A stretch of 43,273 bases of DNA, from the NCBI GenBank assembly GCA_910586835.1, contig CAJUJU010000031.1, positions 1-43,273 of the forward strand. Direction: 5' to 3'. The DNA comes from an uncultured Acetatifactor sp. Its GTDB lineage: Bacteria > Bacillota > Clostridia > Lachnospirales > Lachnospiraceae. Positions 8,387 through 15,992 of this stretch are shown in pieces (within the stretch, counting starts at the first letter, position 1; each line of letters opens with the position of its first letter). The position numbers and the translations under genes are program-made. The notes beneath the pieces are model-generated. The model searched no databases and was not told the origin of the DNA. It worked only from the letters and a program-made list of their open reading frames with translations.

Positions 8387-9388
8387 TTACCACTTGAAGT
8401 TTTTGTCGTCAGATGCATGTCTTGGTTTCTTACTCAGCGTCACCACAGCCAACGCCAGTATCCCTCCGAACAAAACCATCGCGGCGATGGCTGCCACAAT
8501 CACCAGATCAGGCTTTCCCTCATCCTCCGGCACTTCATAATAAAGCGGATCATCCGTCACCTCCGGAGAGACCACCGGATCCTCCAACGGTCCGGGTGTA
8601 GGACTGGCTGTTCCCGGCTCCGGACTCTCTGAAGGCTCAGGAGTGGGATCTGCCTCAGGTGTCTGAGTAGGCCGCGGCGTCCGGTTTGCACCATGGTTCG
8701 TTCCGGGACGCGATGCCGGCCTGGAAGTAGATTCCGGTGTCCTGGTGGGCTCCGGTGTAGGGGTTGGCTGAGCGGGAGGCTGGGGCGTCTGCGAGCCTCC
8801 GGGTGCAGGGGTGGGTGTTGGCGTAGGCGTTGGAGCAGGCGTAGGCGTAGGGGCTGGTGTAGGGGTGGGGGTGGGGGCAGGGGTAGGCGTTGGCGTTACC
8901 TGAACCTTTCCTCCCGGAAGCGTCACCTCTCCCGGCAAATCCACATTTTCCATGGTTCTCAGCTCAGTCCCATATACATATCGCAGGGAATCCTCCACAA
9001 CGCTGACCCTGGCTTCCACCGCATTCCCGTTTCCATCCGCCACAGTCACCCTACCAAGAGCCAGGGAGTCTGTTCCCGCCCCGAAAAGAGCTTCCGTCCC
9101 CGCCACATATACTTTCAGTTCTCCTGTGGTTCCGTCATATCTGTATTCCAAAACCTTTGCATTGCTGTTATTAAATGTAAAGTCCACTTTTTCCGCGCCG
9201 GCTGCGTCCACCGAAAGACTGAAGCAAAGGGAAGAAATCCTTTCCTGTGCCGCGTGCCCGGAGACTACCGTAACCGTTCCCTGCTCGTCCAGCCGAAAGC
9301 CGTCGTCTCCGGCTGCCCGGGCTCCTGCCGGCAGCAAAAATGCCAGAAGGAGCACAGACACAGCCATTTTTAACATACTGTTTTTCAT
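8387..9388 (-). CDS. membrane-anchored surface protein with cohesin-like domain and Pro/Thr linker
   Basis: A 333-residue secreted protein. Residues 1-26 form a signal peptide (hydrophobic core, cleavage near ARA-AG). Residues about 30-145 look like a beta-sandwich domain with cohesin-like phrasing (EKVDFTFNNSNAKVLEY, LALGRVTV); the match is by eye and weak. Residues 164-290 are a Pro/Thr/Glu linker with many TPTPAP units, and 295-318 a transmembrane helix with a short basic tail. No LPxTG sorting motif is present. It follows the M60 peptidase gene by 20 bases. Because that enzyme has a dockerin pair, this protein may be its cell-surface receptor, which is an inference. It could also be a plain surface adhesin. 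Confidence 0.75.
   Translation of the reverse strand: MKNSMLKMAVSVLLLAFLLPAGARAAGDDGFRLDEQGTVTVVSGHAAQERISSLCFSLSVDAAGAEKVDFTFNNSNAKVLEYRYDGTTGELKVYVAGTEALFGAGTDSLALGRVTVADGNGNAVEARVSVVEDSLRYVYGTELRTMENVDLPGEVTLPGGKVQVTPTPTPAPTPTPTPAPTPTPAPTPTPTPTPAPGGSQTPQPPAQPTPTPEPTRTPESTSRPASRPGTNHGANRTPRPTQTPEADPTPEPSESPEPGTASPTPGPLEDPVVSPEVTDDPLYYEVPEDEGKPDLVIVAAIAAMVLFGGILALAVVTLSKKPRHASDDKNFKW
8862..8883 (+). other. G-quadruplex-forming run in linker-coding DNA
   Basis: Four G-runs of 4, 5, 5 and 4 with loops of 1, 1 and 2 bases on the plus strand, which is the template strand of the surface-protein gene. It arises from the Pro/Thr codons of the linker. Confidence 0.6.
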
Positions 9389-9408
9389 TCTAGATTCTCA
9401 CTTATCTA

Positions 9409-12400
9409 TTACGGCTGTGGAACTGATCCGCCGCTTAATGTAATATCCGGCAGCTCCGCCGGCACATCCACAAACATGGAATCGCTCACAAGCCTCTGCC
9501 CCTCGTTGGTCAGCGCATTGTTGACACGGTACAGTTCTGCCCGCACTCTGCCTGCCGGAGTCCACTGCTGCTCAGGCTCGATCCAGTAGAGCCATGTGCC
9601 CTCGGACACATTCTGAATCTGTCCCTCGTCCGGCACATCCGCCAGAATGGTCTGCTGTGCCATCAGACTTCCGTCCGCTGCTGTTCCTCCTACAATATTC
9701 CCGTTCTCGTCATACAGAACCACCACATTATAAGCCGGATTTCCCTTATAGGTTCCGGTAAACAGGACAGATCCCGCAGGTATAACATCCCCTTCTTCCG
9801 TGCCGTAGCGGTATTCCTCCGCAAGCCTTCCGATGGCCGCCGTACCGTCCAGGGTCTGCTCAAATTCCACGTTGTCGCCGGTTACGCCAAGCACGTCCAG
9901 CTCTCCTATGGAAATCACGCTTCCGCCCGGCGCATTCAGCACCAGCCGCACCGCGTTGGTCTCATAGGTGCTCACATACTTTTTATCCGAGTTGGAGAAG
10001 TACACTGTCTGGGAATCCCCGTCTCCCTGGCCGAAGCTTCCCTCCGCAGCCTTGATCCAGCTGTCTCCGGACCGCACCTGAATCTCATAGCTTACGCCTG
10101 CCAGTCCGGTCACACCGGTATACTTAAAGCCTGCCACAGTAAGCTTTTTGTTAAATTCCAAAACAATGGCCGCACTGTCTTTCACTGTCGCCCTGTATGC
10201 TGTGGTTCCGTCCTGATCCAGCAATCTGGTCTCAGGCGCTGCCTCTTCCGGCTCGCAGGGAGAATTATCCGTGCCGCTGCCCTGAATCGGATCTGCCGTC
10301 AATCCTTCCGCGGCAACCGTCCAGAAGGTCTTATCCATGCTTCCATCGTCCCCTATTTTCACAGGAGGCAGTACCTTCACCGCCGAACGGTTCAGATACT
10401 TGTCGATGACCGTCACCTCATACCAGACCACCCGGTTGTTGGAGAACACCCTGTCACTGAAGGTATTTCCTGTGGCAAAGCCCGCCGTTTCCCGGATCAC
10501 CTGACCGCCGGAATACATACATCTGACGATCTCATAGCCCAGCACATCGCCCTCCGGAATATTTTTCGCGCTCAGTGCAAAGTCAACCTGGTTGGGATTC
10601 TGACTACTCACCTGAGCCGTCACACCGTCTCCCACGGCTTCCGTTTCGCCTCCGGCACCCAGCGCACTCCCCGCGCCCTGCAGGGCATAAACCCTTGCGT
10701 TGTCGTTTGCATAATAAATCGCTCTGGTCTCCTCTGCAAACTGCTTTGCATAGCTGCGGGTAGCTTCGTCCGGCGTCATACCCCAGCGCTCAAAAAATGC
10801 CAGAATATTCTTTTCCGCCGCGGCACAGCCCAGCCGCATCAGATCCTGATCCCGGTCTCCCGCCAGGGTCAGCTTGACTCCGCCGGGCGCAGGCGCCTTT
10901 GAAGAATCTCTGGCGTAGGTATCCACCCGGGCAAAGAACAGACCGGCAAGCTGTTCCTCATAGTTTTCGTAGGTCTTGTAGTTATATCCTCTGTCGTATG
11001 CGAGATGCAGCTGCCAGTACATGCCCAGCTGTGTGAACACATTGGAAGCCCGTCCCTTGGCTCCGGACGTTACCTTCTTATACACCTCTTCATACTTGAA
11101 TCGAACACTGTCGTTGTTATCCTGTGCCTGGGCCAGAACCGCGAAGTAATTGTTGGTAATCTCCGCAACGGCATAAGTTCCCTGGTTGATACAGTGCCCG
11201 ATCTCATGGGCAATGCCCCATCCGAAGTATCTGCCGCTCTGCCATCTTCCGTCGGCGTCCGCCACTACGGAAGAAGCCCCCGTCATTCCCGGCGCGGATC
11301 CCCACTCGATGCCGATGTGATTTCCGGCCGCATACATGAATGCGCCGGCAAACATTCTCTGATAACGGATATTCAGATGTCCTCTGGGTATCCGGTTCAG
11401 CGCTTCCGAAGCGTTGTCGTTCAGGCCCTTGTGCTGGTAAAACAGGTACATCATATCTTCCATGGCCTGCATGGAATTGACCAGCGTCTGCGCCTTCTGC
11501 TGGGTGGTGCCGCTGCCCGCGCCCGCCAGCATCTGCTTTGCAGGCAGGGAAAGCATCATGGTATCCAGCAGAATATCGGATGCCCCAAGAATACAGTTCT
11601 GCTCGTCATAAGCATAGTTTACCTGTGCGGGCCCGGCGGATCCATGAACCTCTCCATGGGTCTGTTCCATCCGGCCCACATACTCCTCCAGCGCAGCCAC
11701 ATAGGCTTCCGCTCTCTTCAGCCGTTCTGCTGCGTCCTTCACCTGATAGAGATCCAATACAGGAACCTGTGCGCCTCCGCTGACGCGAACCGCATACTCC
11801 CCGTTCAGTCCGTTCCCCGAGTACTGAATGTAAAGTGCGCCTCCGCCCTCTACTCCTGTGGTACTGCCGATCTTGGGCACCGTCACTTTGTTTGCCCCCA
11901 CCTTCAGCGAGGCCGCCGTGGTGGCTACACCCCCGGACTCGGCGTGATACTGGGTGGCGATGAGCTGAAGCTCCGTGTCCTGCCCTGTCTTTTTGGTGCT
12001 GTGGCCCACATAGACCATAATCTCTTCCCCGGCGGCTGCCGTCACCCCAATGGGCTGCCATGCATTCAGGCCGCCGAAGCCTCTTCCCACATCATTGGTG
12101 GTGATTCCGTTGTGAATCCTCACCGTCCCACTCAAGCCCGTATCGTTCAGAATGGCCTCCGCAGTCTGCAGCTCTTTCTCCAGCAGCGCACGATCCGGAT
12201 GATACTCCCCGCTGACGGGGTCTATGGTGTTGATCCTTTCCCGCAGGGCATCTATGACCGCCTGTGTCACATCCGGCCTCAGCACCGTGTGCAGATCGTC
12301 CTCATAAAGCGACATGATCTCGTCCATCAGGGTGTCATAATAGTAAAAATATACCTCTGAGACGGTAATATTTCCTCCCTTTTGATAGCGCGCAAGGCCA

Positions 12401-14595
12401 AATTGGAACTTCTTTGCCTCCACGGGCTCCGCAAGCTTCAGCACATAGTAAATCCTGCCGTCTGCATCCTTCCTTTGTCCCATGGAGAGACCGGAAAGGT
12501 CAACGGCATTTCCGCTCTCATCCCAATAACGTGCCTTTGCATAGAAAAGTCCGGTGTCCCGGGACGTAACGTCATGGAAGGCAATGGTATCTATTTTGTA
12601 TGCCTTGTCAAACTCATAATACAAGCCGTTAGTGCTGTTCAGGGGTGCATGCACCGGATTATATCCGCCGTCGTCCCAGCTGCCTTTCACATAGCAGGAA
12701 ACCGCATCGTGATCCACCGTTCCCCAGGCTGTTCCCGCCTGGGTATCCAGCGGGCTGTCCTGCATGGTTCCCCACATCTTCGCGTCAATGATATGTGCGC
12801 CCGCCTGGCCTGCTTCTCCCACATTGATCAGGTTATATTTTGGCATCACTGCCGGGTTGGCATCCGTGGTGACTGCCGCCGCTGCAAGCGAAGGCCCGCT
12901 CTCTCCCAGCTCGTTTACCGCCGTCACATACACCGTATACTCCGTCAGATCCTTCAGCCCGTCCAGCACATAACCGGTGTCGCTGATTTCGCTCACCTTC
13001 TGATACTCACCGGCACTGCTCTCCTTATAAAAAAGATTATAGGTCAGCGCATCCTTGGACTTTTTCCAGGACACGGCAATGCTGCGGTATCTTCCGGAAG
13101 CCGAGACCCCGTCCGGGGTATCCGGCTTGCCCGCAGGCTTTGGCTCCACGGATATCTCCGGACCATAGCCGCTGCGCCAGGCGCCGTTGACGGACTGCAC
13201 CCTGACCTGATACTGCTGATAATTGACCAGTTCCTTCCCCTGGAAGGAAGTGATCTCTATTCCGTTGTATGCCGCAGGCACTGTCTCCTTCACATCCCCC
13301 TGCGAAATCTGCACCTCGTAGCCGGTAATATTGACACAGGGATCCCAGGACAGGCTGATCCGCCTGCTTCCGGCGGTGGCAGTGAGATTTTCCGGAATAT
13401 CCATCTCCGGCTCCGGAATCCTCTGCTCCATGCCGTTGACAAACTCCACTTTGGAGATTTCTGCAAGATTATTATTGTTGTGCATTCCCAGAATAGTGAA
13501 TGTCACCTTTTTCACTGCCACCTGGGTTCCCAGGTAGATCATGATATTTCCGCTTGCATCCCGATCCGCCCTCACGTCGGAAGCCGCAAGAAGATGCATG
13601 ACGCCGGATTCCACCGGAACGGAAACCGTCTGCTCCACTCCGTTTTCATCCGTATAGGCGATATCCACAACCGCGTCTTTCACCGGGTTTTCCCTGGGTG
13701 TCCCGATGATGATGCCGTCGGTCATAAGCGCATTCCCCGAACCGCTGAACTCAAAGTTCAACGACACCGGGTTATCCTTTGAAATGCCTCCTCCGCTTTC
13801 CGGAGCTACCGTGACGCTGTCCCGGCCTTTCAGAAGATCCTCGAGGCTTCCTTCCACTTTTGTATTCGTTCCCGCAGAGGGTGCAATAAGCCCCACAGGC
13901 ACAAATTCCTCCACCCAGGCGGCAGTGTCCGAAGTCACCCCGTACCCTTTGGAAAAATATTCCAAATCCACGAGATCCACCACGCCGTCGCCGTTTAAGT
14001 CTCCCACAAGACCCTCGTTTCCGTCCATCCCGCCCGCAATAATGTTCACCAGGGCAGTTCTGTCTTCCTCATCCGTTTTGCCGTCGCCGTTCACATCACC
14101 GATCAGCAGAACCCCTGGATGCAGACCGCCCTCCGCATAATTCATTTTTCCCAGAAAACCTGTGGTCAGGTTCACCGCACAGGCTCTGTCTTCCACGGTA
14201 AGATTCTGAGTCCAGGCTGCAAAGCCCTCCGCAGAAACCGTCAGCGTGTACTGTCCTGCCGCCAGCCCCTCAAAACTCACCCGGCTGTTGTCAAAGCCGT
14301 TTCCCCCAAGAGTAATCGTTCCCACGGAAGACTTATTCTGAGCATCCTTCAGCTCCACGCGAAATTCCACGGGACTCTCCAGAATCATGGCTGCGCCGAT
14401 GGACACATCCACCTGCCCTGTCTGTCCGGCGGCCAGCCGCTGCTCCAGGCTGTTTTCCCTGCCGCTGCTCTTCCCTTTCCCCGGCTTTTTCTCCTCTTCC
14501 TGCGCCGCCGAGCTGCTGTTTTCGGCGGCATACGCCGTCAGGCCGCTGCTTACAGTCAGAACAGCCGCCAGCAAAAGTGCCAGTATCCTCTTCAT
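9409..14595 (-). CDS. secreted M60-family (enhancin-like) metallopeptidase with dockerin, Fn3 and carbohydrate-binding-like domains
   Basis: A 1728-residue extracellular zinc peptidase of the kind that cleaves mucin-type glycoproteins. Layout: signal peptide 1-23 (cleavage AYA-AE); a beta domain about 60-145; a dockerin pair 164-218 with two DxNxDG calcium loops (GDVNGDGKTDEED and GDLNGDGVVDLVD); fibronectin type III domains about 398-485 and 490-577; a discoidin/CBM32-like region about 590-760; the M60 region from about 825; catalytic HEIGH at 1130-1134 with Glu1145 in AEITNN (the HExGH...E pattern of M60); more beta domains to the C-terminus. The start at 14595 follows AAGGAGGAGAG. There is no membrane anchor of its own, so docking on the downstream cohesin-like protein is attractive. 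Exact domain borders are estimates. Confidence 0.93.
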   Translation of the reverse strand: MKRILALLLAAVLTVSSGLTAYAAENSSSAAQEEEKKPGKGKSSGRENSLEQRLAAGQTGQVDVSIGAAMILESPVEFRVELKDAQNKSSVGTITLGGNGFDNSRVSFEGLAAGQYTLTVSAEGFAAWTQNLTVEDRACAVNLTTGFLGKMNYAEGGLHPGVLLIGDVNGDGKTDEEDRTALVNIIAGGMDGNEGLVGDLNGDGVVDLVDLEYFSKGYGVTSDTAAWVEEFVPVGLIAPSAGTNTKVEGSLEDLLKGRDSVTVAPESGGGISKDNPVSLNFEFSGSGNALMTDGIIIGTPRENPVKDAVVDIAYTDENGVEQTVSVPVESGVMHLLAASDVRADRDASGNIMIYLGTQVAVKKVTFTILGMHNNNNLAEISKVEFVNGMEQRIPEPEMDIPENLTATAGSRRISLSWDPCVNITGYEVQISQGDVKETVPAAYNGIEITSFQGKELVNYQQYQVRVQSVNGAWRSGYGPEISVEPKPAGKPDTPDGVSASGRYRSIAVSWKKSKDALTYNLFYKESSAGEYQKVSEISDTGYVLDGLKDLTEYTVYVTAVNELGESGPSLAAAAVTTDANPAVMPKYNLINVGEAGQAGAHIIDAKMWGTMQDSPLDTQAGTAWGTVDHDAVSCYVKGSWDDGGYNPVHAPLNSTNGLYYEFDKAYKIDTIAFHDVTSRDTGLFYAKARYWDESGNAVDLSGLSMGQRKDADGRIYYVLKLAEPVEAKKFQFGLARYQKGGNITVSEVYFYYYDTLMDEIMSLYEDDLHTVLRPDVTQAVIDALRERINTIDPVSGEYHPDRALLEKELQTAEAILNDTGLSGTVRIHNGITTNDVGRGFGGLNAWQPIGVTAAAGEEIMVYVGHSTKKTGQDTELQLIATQYHAESGGVATTAASLKVGANKVTVPKIGSTTGVEGGGALYIQYSGNGLNGEYAVRVSGGAQVPVLDLYQVKDAAERLKRAEAYVAALEEYVGRMEQTHGEVHGSAGPAQVNYAYDEQNCILGASDILLDTMMLSLPAKQMLAGAGSGTTQQKAQTLVNSMQAMEDMMYLFYQHKGLNDNASEALNRIPRGHLNIRYQRMFAGAFMYAAGNHIGIEWGSAPGMTGASSVVADADGRWQSGRYFGWGIAHEIGHCINQGTYAVAEITNNYFAVLAQAQDNNDSVRFKYEEVYKKVTSGAKGRASNVFTQLGMYWQLHLAYDRGYNYKTYENYEEQLAGLFFARVDTYARDSSKAPAPGGVKLTLAGDRDQDLMRLGCAAAEKNILAFFERWGMTPDEATRSYAKQFAEETRAIYYANDNARVYALQGAGSALGAGGETEAVGDGVTAQVSSQNPNQVDFALSAKNIPEGDVLGYEIVRCMYSGGQVIRETAGFATGNTFSDRVFSNNRVVWYEVTVIDKYLNRSAVKVLPPVKIGDDGSMDKTFWTVAAEGLTADPIQGSGTDNSPCEPEEAAPETRLLDQDGTTAYRATVKDSAAIVLEFNKKLTVAGFKYTGVTGLAGVSYEIQVRSGDSWIKAAEGSFGQGDGDSQTVYFSNSDKKYVSTYETNAVRLVLNAPGGSVISIGELDVLGVTGDNVEFEQTLDGTAAIGRLAEEYRYGTEEGDVIPAGSVLFTGTYKGNPAYNVVVLYDENGNIVGGTAADGSLMAQQTILADVPDEGQIQNVSEGTWLYWIEPEQQWTPAGRVRAELYRVNNALTNEGQRLVSDSMFVDVPAELPDITLSGGSVPQP

Positions 14596-14644
14596 ACTCT
14601 CTCCTCCTTGTACCTCTGATTCACCAGGCATGTCCTTTGCGCAC

Positions 14645-14673
14645 ATTATATCAATTTTTGTAACTTCCTGCAA
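14645..14673 (-). promoter_or_regulatory. sigma-A promoter of the M60 peptidase unit
   Basis: TTGCAG (14673-14668) and TATAAT (14650-14645) on the minus strand with a 17-bp spacer, 50 bp before the start codon. Confidence 0.75.
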
Positions 14674-14781
14674 TAAAAAAGGTGGGCACAAAGTCTGTGA
14701 TCTTGATATAGACAAAATCATCAGCCTGCTTGTATATCGCCTGCTTGAGAAAAAAATCAGAAATGGCTATACCAGTGGAGC

Positions 14782-14822
14782 AAAAAAATAGAGCCAGGAA
14801 CCTGTTTTTTAGATTCCTGGCT
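14782..14822 (-). terminator. intrinsic terminator after the mobile-element remnant
   Basis: AGCCAGGAA pairs with TTCCTGGCT (9 bp) around a 13-base loop; on the minus strand CTATTTTTTT follows. It closes the short leftward unit coming from 15368. Confidence 0.8.
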
Positions 14823-14869
14823 TATTAGTGCCATTTACATTCTGGTCTGTTTTCAATTTTCTCACTTCG

Positions 14870-15004
14870 TCAGCTGAAAGTCCAACGATGAGTATTGAGA
14901 TAATTTTTATACTTTTCTCTCTCAAAAAGTTCTTTAAAGCCTTCCTCTAATCTATCAGTAATCTCCAATACTCTCTGCTTCCCTTTCCCGGAAATTGTTT
15001 TCAT
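14870..15004 (-). pseudogene. ArdC/LtrC-like N-terminal remnant
   Basis: A 44-residue frame (ATG 15004) whose text, MKTISGKGKQRVLEITDRL followed by EEGFKELFEREKYKNYLNT, matches what I know of the N-terminus of ArdC-like ssDNA-binding/zincin proteins on conjugative elements. Upstream codons in the same frame read KVAAVD, so the homology begins before this ATG. The frame stops after about 44 residues where the family continues for hundreds. It is a scar of an excised or decayed integrative element. Identification is from memory of the family, not a search. Confidence 0.55.
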
Positions 15005-15035
15005 ATCTACAGCAGCTACCTTGCCCTTTCTGTTT

Positions 15036-15368
15036 TTATTCGTCCCGCTCCATCATTCCTATCTCTCTTGCCACTTTTATCATTTCATGAAGCTCTTCCT
15101 CCGACAATTCCATGATGATATGATTCACTTTGGCCTGCGCCTTTGTCCGGGGTACATATAAGGGAATCTTGATTCTGCCCAGAAAATAGTCCATTGATAT
15201 TTCCTTGAGCTCTGCAATGGCCAAAAGCTCGCTGATCTCAGGGAGTTTATCCTTCAAGACTATCTCTTCTATCCTGCTGGCCGGTATGCCGGTCTGCTCT
15301 GCCAGGCTCTCCACGGTCTGCCCGGTATAGTCCATGTAATCCTTAATCCGCCTGCTATATTCATTCAT
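15036..15368 (-). CDS. small XRE-type HTH protein
   Basis: A 110-residue protein with an N-terminal helix-turn-helix (YTGQTVESLAEQTGIPASRIEEIVLKDKLPEISELLAIAELKEIS, about 14-58) and a C-terminal helical tail rich in acidic residues. It resembles XRE-family regulators of mobile elements. A clear promoter lies upstream, and AAAGGGGAAGCGG precedes the ATG. Its end runs into the ArdC-like remnant, and another XRE-like frame is divergent on the other strand, an arrangement like an element's lysogeny-type control region. Confidence 0.8.
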   Translation of the reverse strand: MNEYSRRIKDYMDYTGQTVESLAEQTGIPASRIEEIVLKDKLPEISELLAIAELKEISMDYFLGRIKIPLYVPRTKAQAKVNHIIMELSEEELHEMIKVAREIGMMERDE

Positions 15369-15426
15369 AACCGCTTCCCCTTTACATTTTTAGTAAAACA
15401 CAGTCTGCCTTCCTATCTTTCAGCAT

Positions 15427-15455
15427 ATCATATCACATCTGATTTTTATAATCAA
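15427..15455 (-). promoter_or_regulatory. sigma-A promoter of the small HTH gene
   Basis: TTGATT (15455-15450) and TATGAT (15432-15427) on the minus strand with a 17-bp spacer. Confidence 0.7.
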
Positions 15456-15475
15456 TTGGCGAAAAACTTCGGAAT

Positions 15476-15742
15476 TTGCGCACATGTAAAAAACTATCGC
15501 TCAGACAAGTTTCTGAAAGACTCGGGATTTCTGTAAGTTCTCTTTCCGCATATGAACTGAACGAAAAAAATCCTTCTTATAAAAATCTGTTAAAACTGGC
15601 AAGATTATATGGCGTATCCTGCGATTACCTTATGGGAAACGCAGAGCACCGCACTCTTGATGTGTCCGGACTCACGGAACGCGAAATTGATACCGTGGCC
15701 GAACTGATTTCACTATTTAAAGAAAGTAAAGCACCAAAATAG
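15476..15742 (+). CDS. XRE-family HTH protein with degraded start
   Basis: The frame codes for an HTH domain: LSLRQVSERLGISVSSLSAYE, then the signature PSYKNLLKLARLYGVSCDYLMG, and a short helical tail. The only usable start in frame is TTG at 15476 without a clear ribosome binding site, which would cut off the first helix. The frame remains open to 15452 and reads IGEKLRNLRTCKKLS, the expected family N-terminus, with ATT where ATG would be. It is either started at a rare ATT/TTG codon or has lost its start codon. It faces away from the HTH gene at 15036-15368. The stop is TAG. Confidence 0.6.
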   Translation: MRTCKKLSLRQVSERLGISVSSLSAYELNEKNPSYKNLLKLARLYGVSCDYLMGNAEHRTLDVSGLTEREIDTVAELISLFKESKAPK

Positions 15743-15765
15743 GAATTCCCAAAATCAATTTTTCC

Positions 15766-15794
15766 TTGACACCCTGACCAAACCGGTATATAGT
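15766..15794 (+). promoter_or_regulatory. sigma-A promoter of the nitrogen-assimilation operon
   Basis: TTGACA (15766-15771) and TATAGT (15789-15794) with a 17-bp spacer. Transcription would start near 15801, leaving a leader of about 190 nt before the first gene. Confidence 0.9.
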
Positions 15795-15800
15795 GCTCTT

Positions 15801-15872
15801 AAATGGGCAAGGGCGTCCGTTTTCCGGCAGATACCACAGGTGTCTGCCGGAAGGCGTGCGCCCTTGTTTTTT
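15801..15872 (+). promoter_or_regulatory. leader attenuator with ANTAR-type hexaloop hairpin
   Basis: Two alternative folds are visible. Terminator: CAAGGGCG (15808-15815) pairs with CGCCCTTG (15859-15866), an inner stem TTCCGGCAGA/TCTGCCGGAA stacks on it, and T6 follows (15867-15872). Alternative hairpin: AAATGGGC (15801-15808) pairs with GTCCGTTT (15815-15822, with two G-U pairs) around the six-base loop AAGGGC, which has A at position 1 and G at position 4 as in RNAs bound by ANTAR proteins. The two folds share 15808-15815 and exclude each other. An ANTAR protein is encoded at the end of the same operon. A second hexaloop hairpin, usual for ANTAR targets, is not obvious. Confidence 0.65.
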
Positions 15873-15898
15873 GTTCTTACGGATTATAGGAGTAATGG

Positions 15899-15925
15899 CG
15901 CCCGCTGAAGCGGGCAGAGGGGAGT
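15899..15925 (+). repeat. 27-bp leader repeat, copy 1
   Basis: Begins CGCCCGCTGAAGCGGGC and ends AGAGGGGAGT. It forms a GCCCGC/GCGGGC hairpin with a TGAA loop next to a strong Shine-Dalgarno-like GGGGAG. An ATG at 15895 preceded by AGGAG opens a 10-codon frame (MAPAEAGRGE) across it. Confidence 0.85.
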
Positions 15926-15960
15926 AATGTGAAAAAAAGCATTTCACATTCCTGATTTTT
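15926..15960 (+). promoter_or_regulatory. hairpin with T-tract between leader repeats
   Basis: AATGTGAAA (15926-15934) pairs perfectly with TTTCACATT (15942-15950), followed by CCTGATTTTT. The stem holds a GTG-started nine-codon frame (MKKSISHS) placed behind the GGGGAG of repeat copy 1. It could be a weak second terminator or a leader-peptide element. Confidence 0.45.
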
Positions 15961-15961
15961 A

Positions 15962-15988
15962 CGCCCGCTGAAGCGGGCAGAGGGGAGT
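15962..15988 (+). repeat. 27-bp leader repeat, copy 2
   Basis: Identical to copy 1 and 63 bp downstream of it. Its GGGGAGT serves as ribosome binding site for the ATG at 15993, with the UGAA-loop hairpin directly before it. Confidence 0.85.
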
Positions 15989-15992
15989 TAGG

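Noticed and set aside
11005..13782. Two long plus-strand open frames (451 and 466 residues) opposite the M60 gene
   Set aside because: They are antisense shadows of a GC-rich coding sequence with no start signals or recognisable domains; the minus-strand frame has signal peptide and clear motifs.
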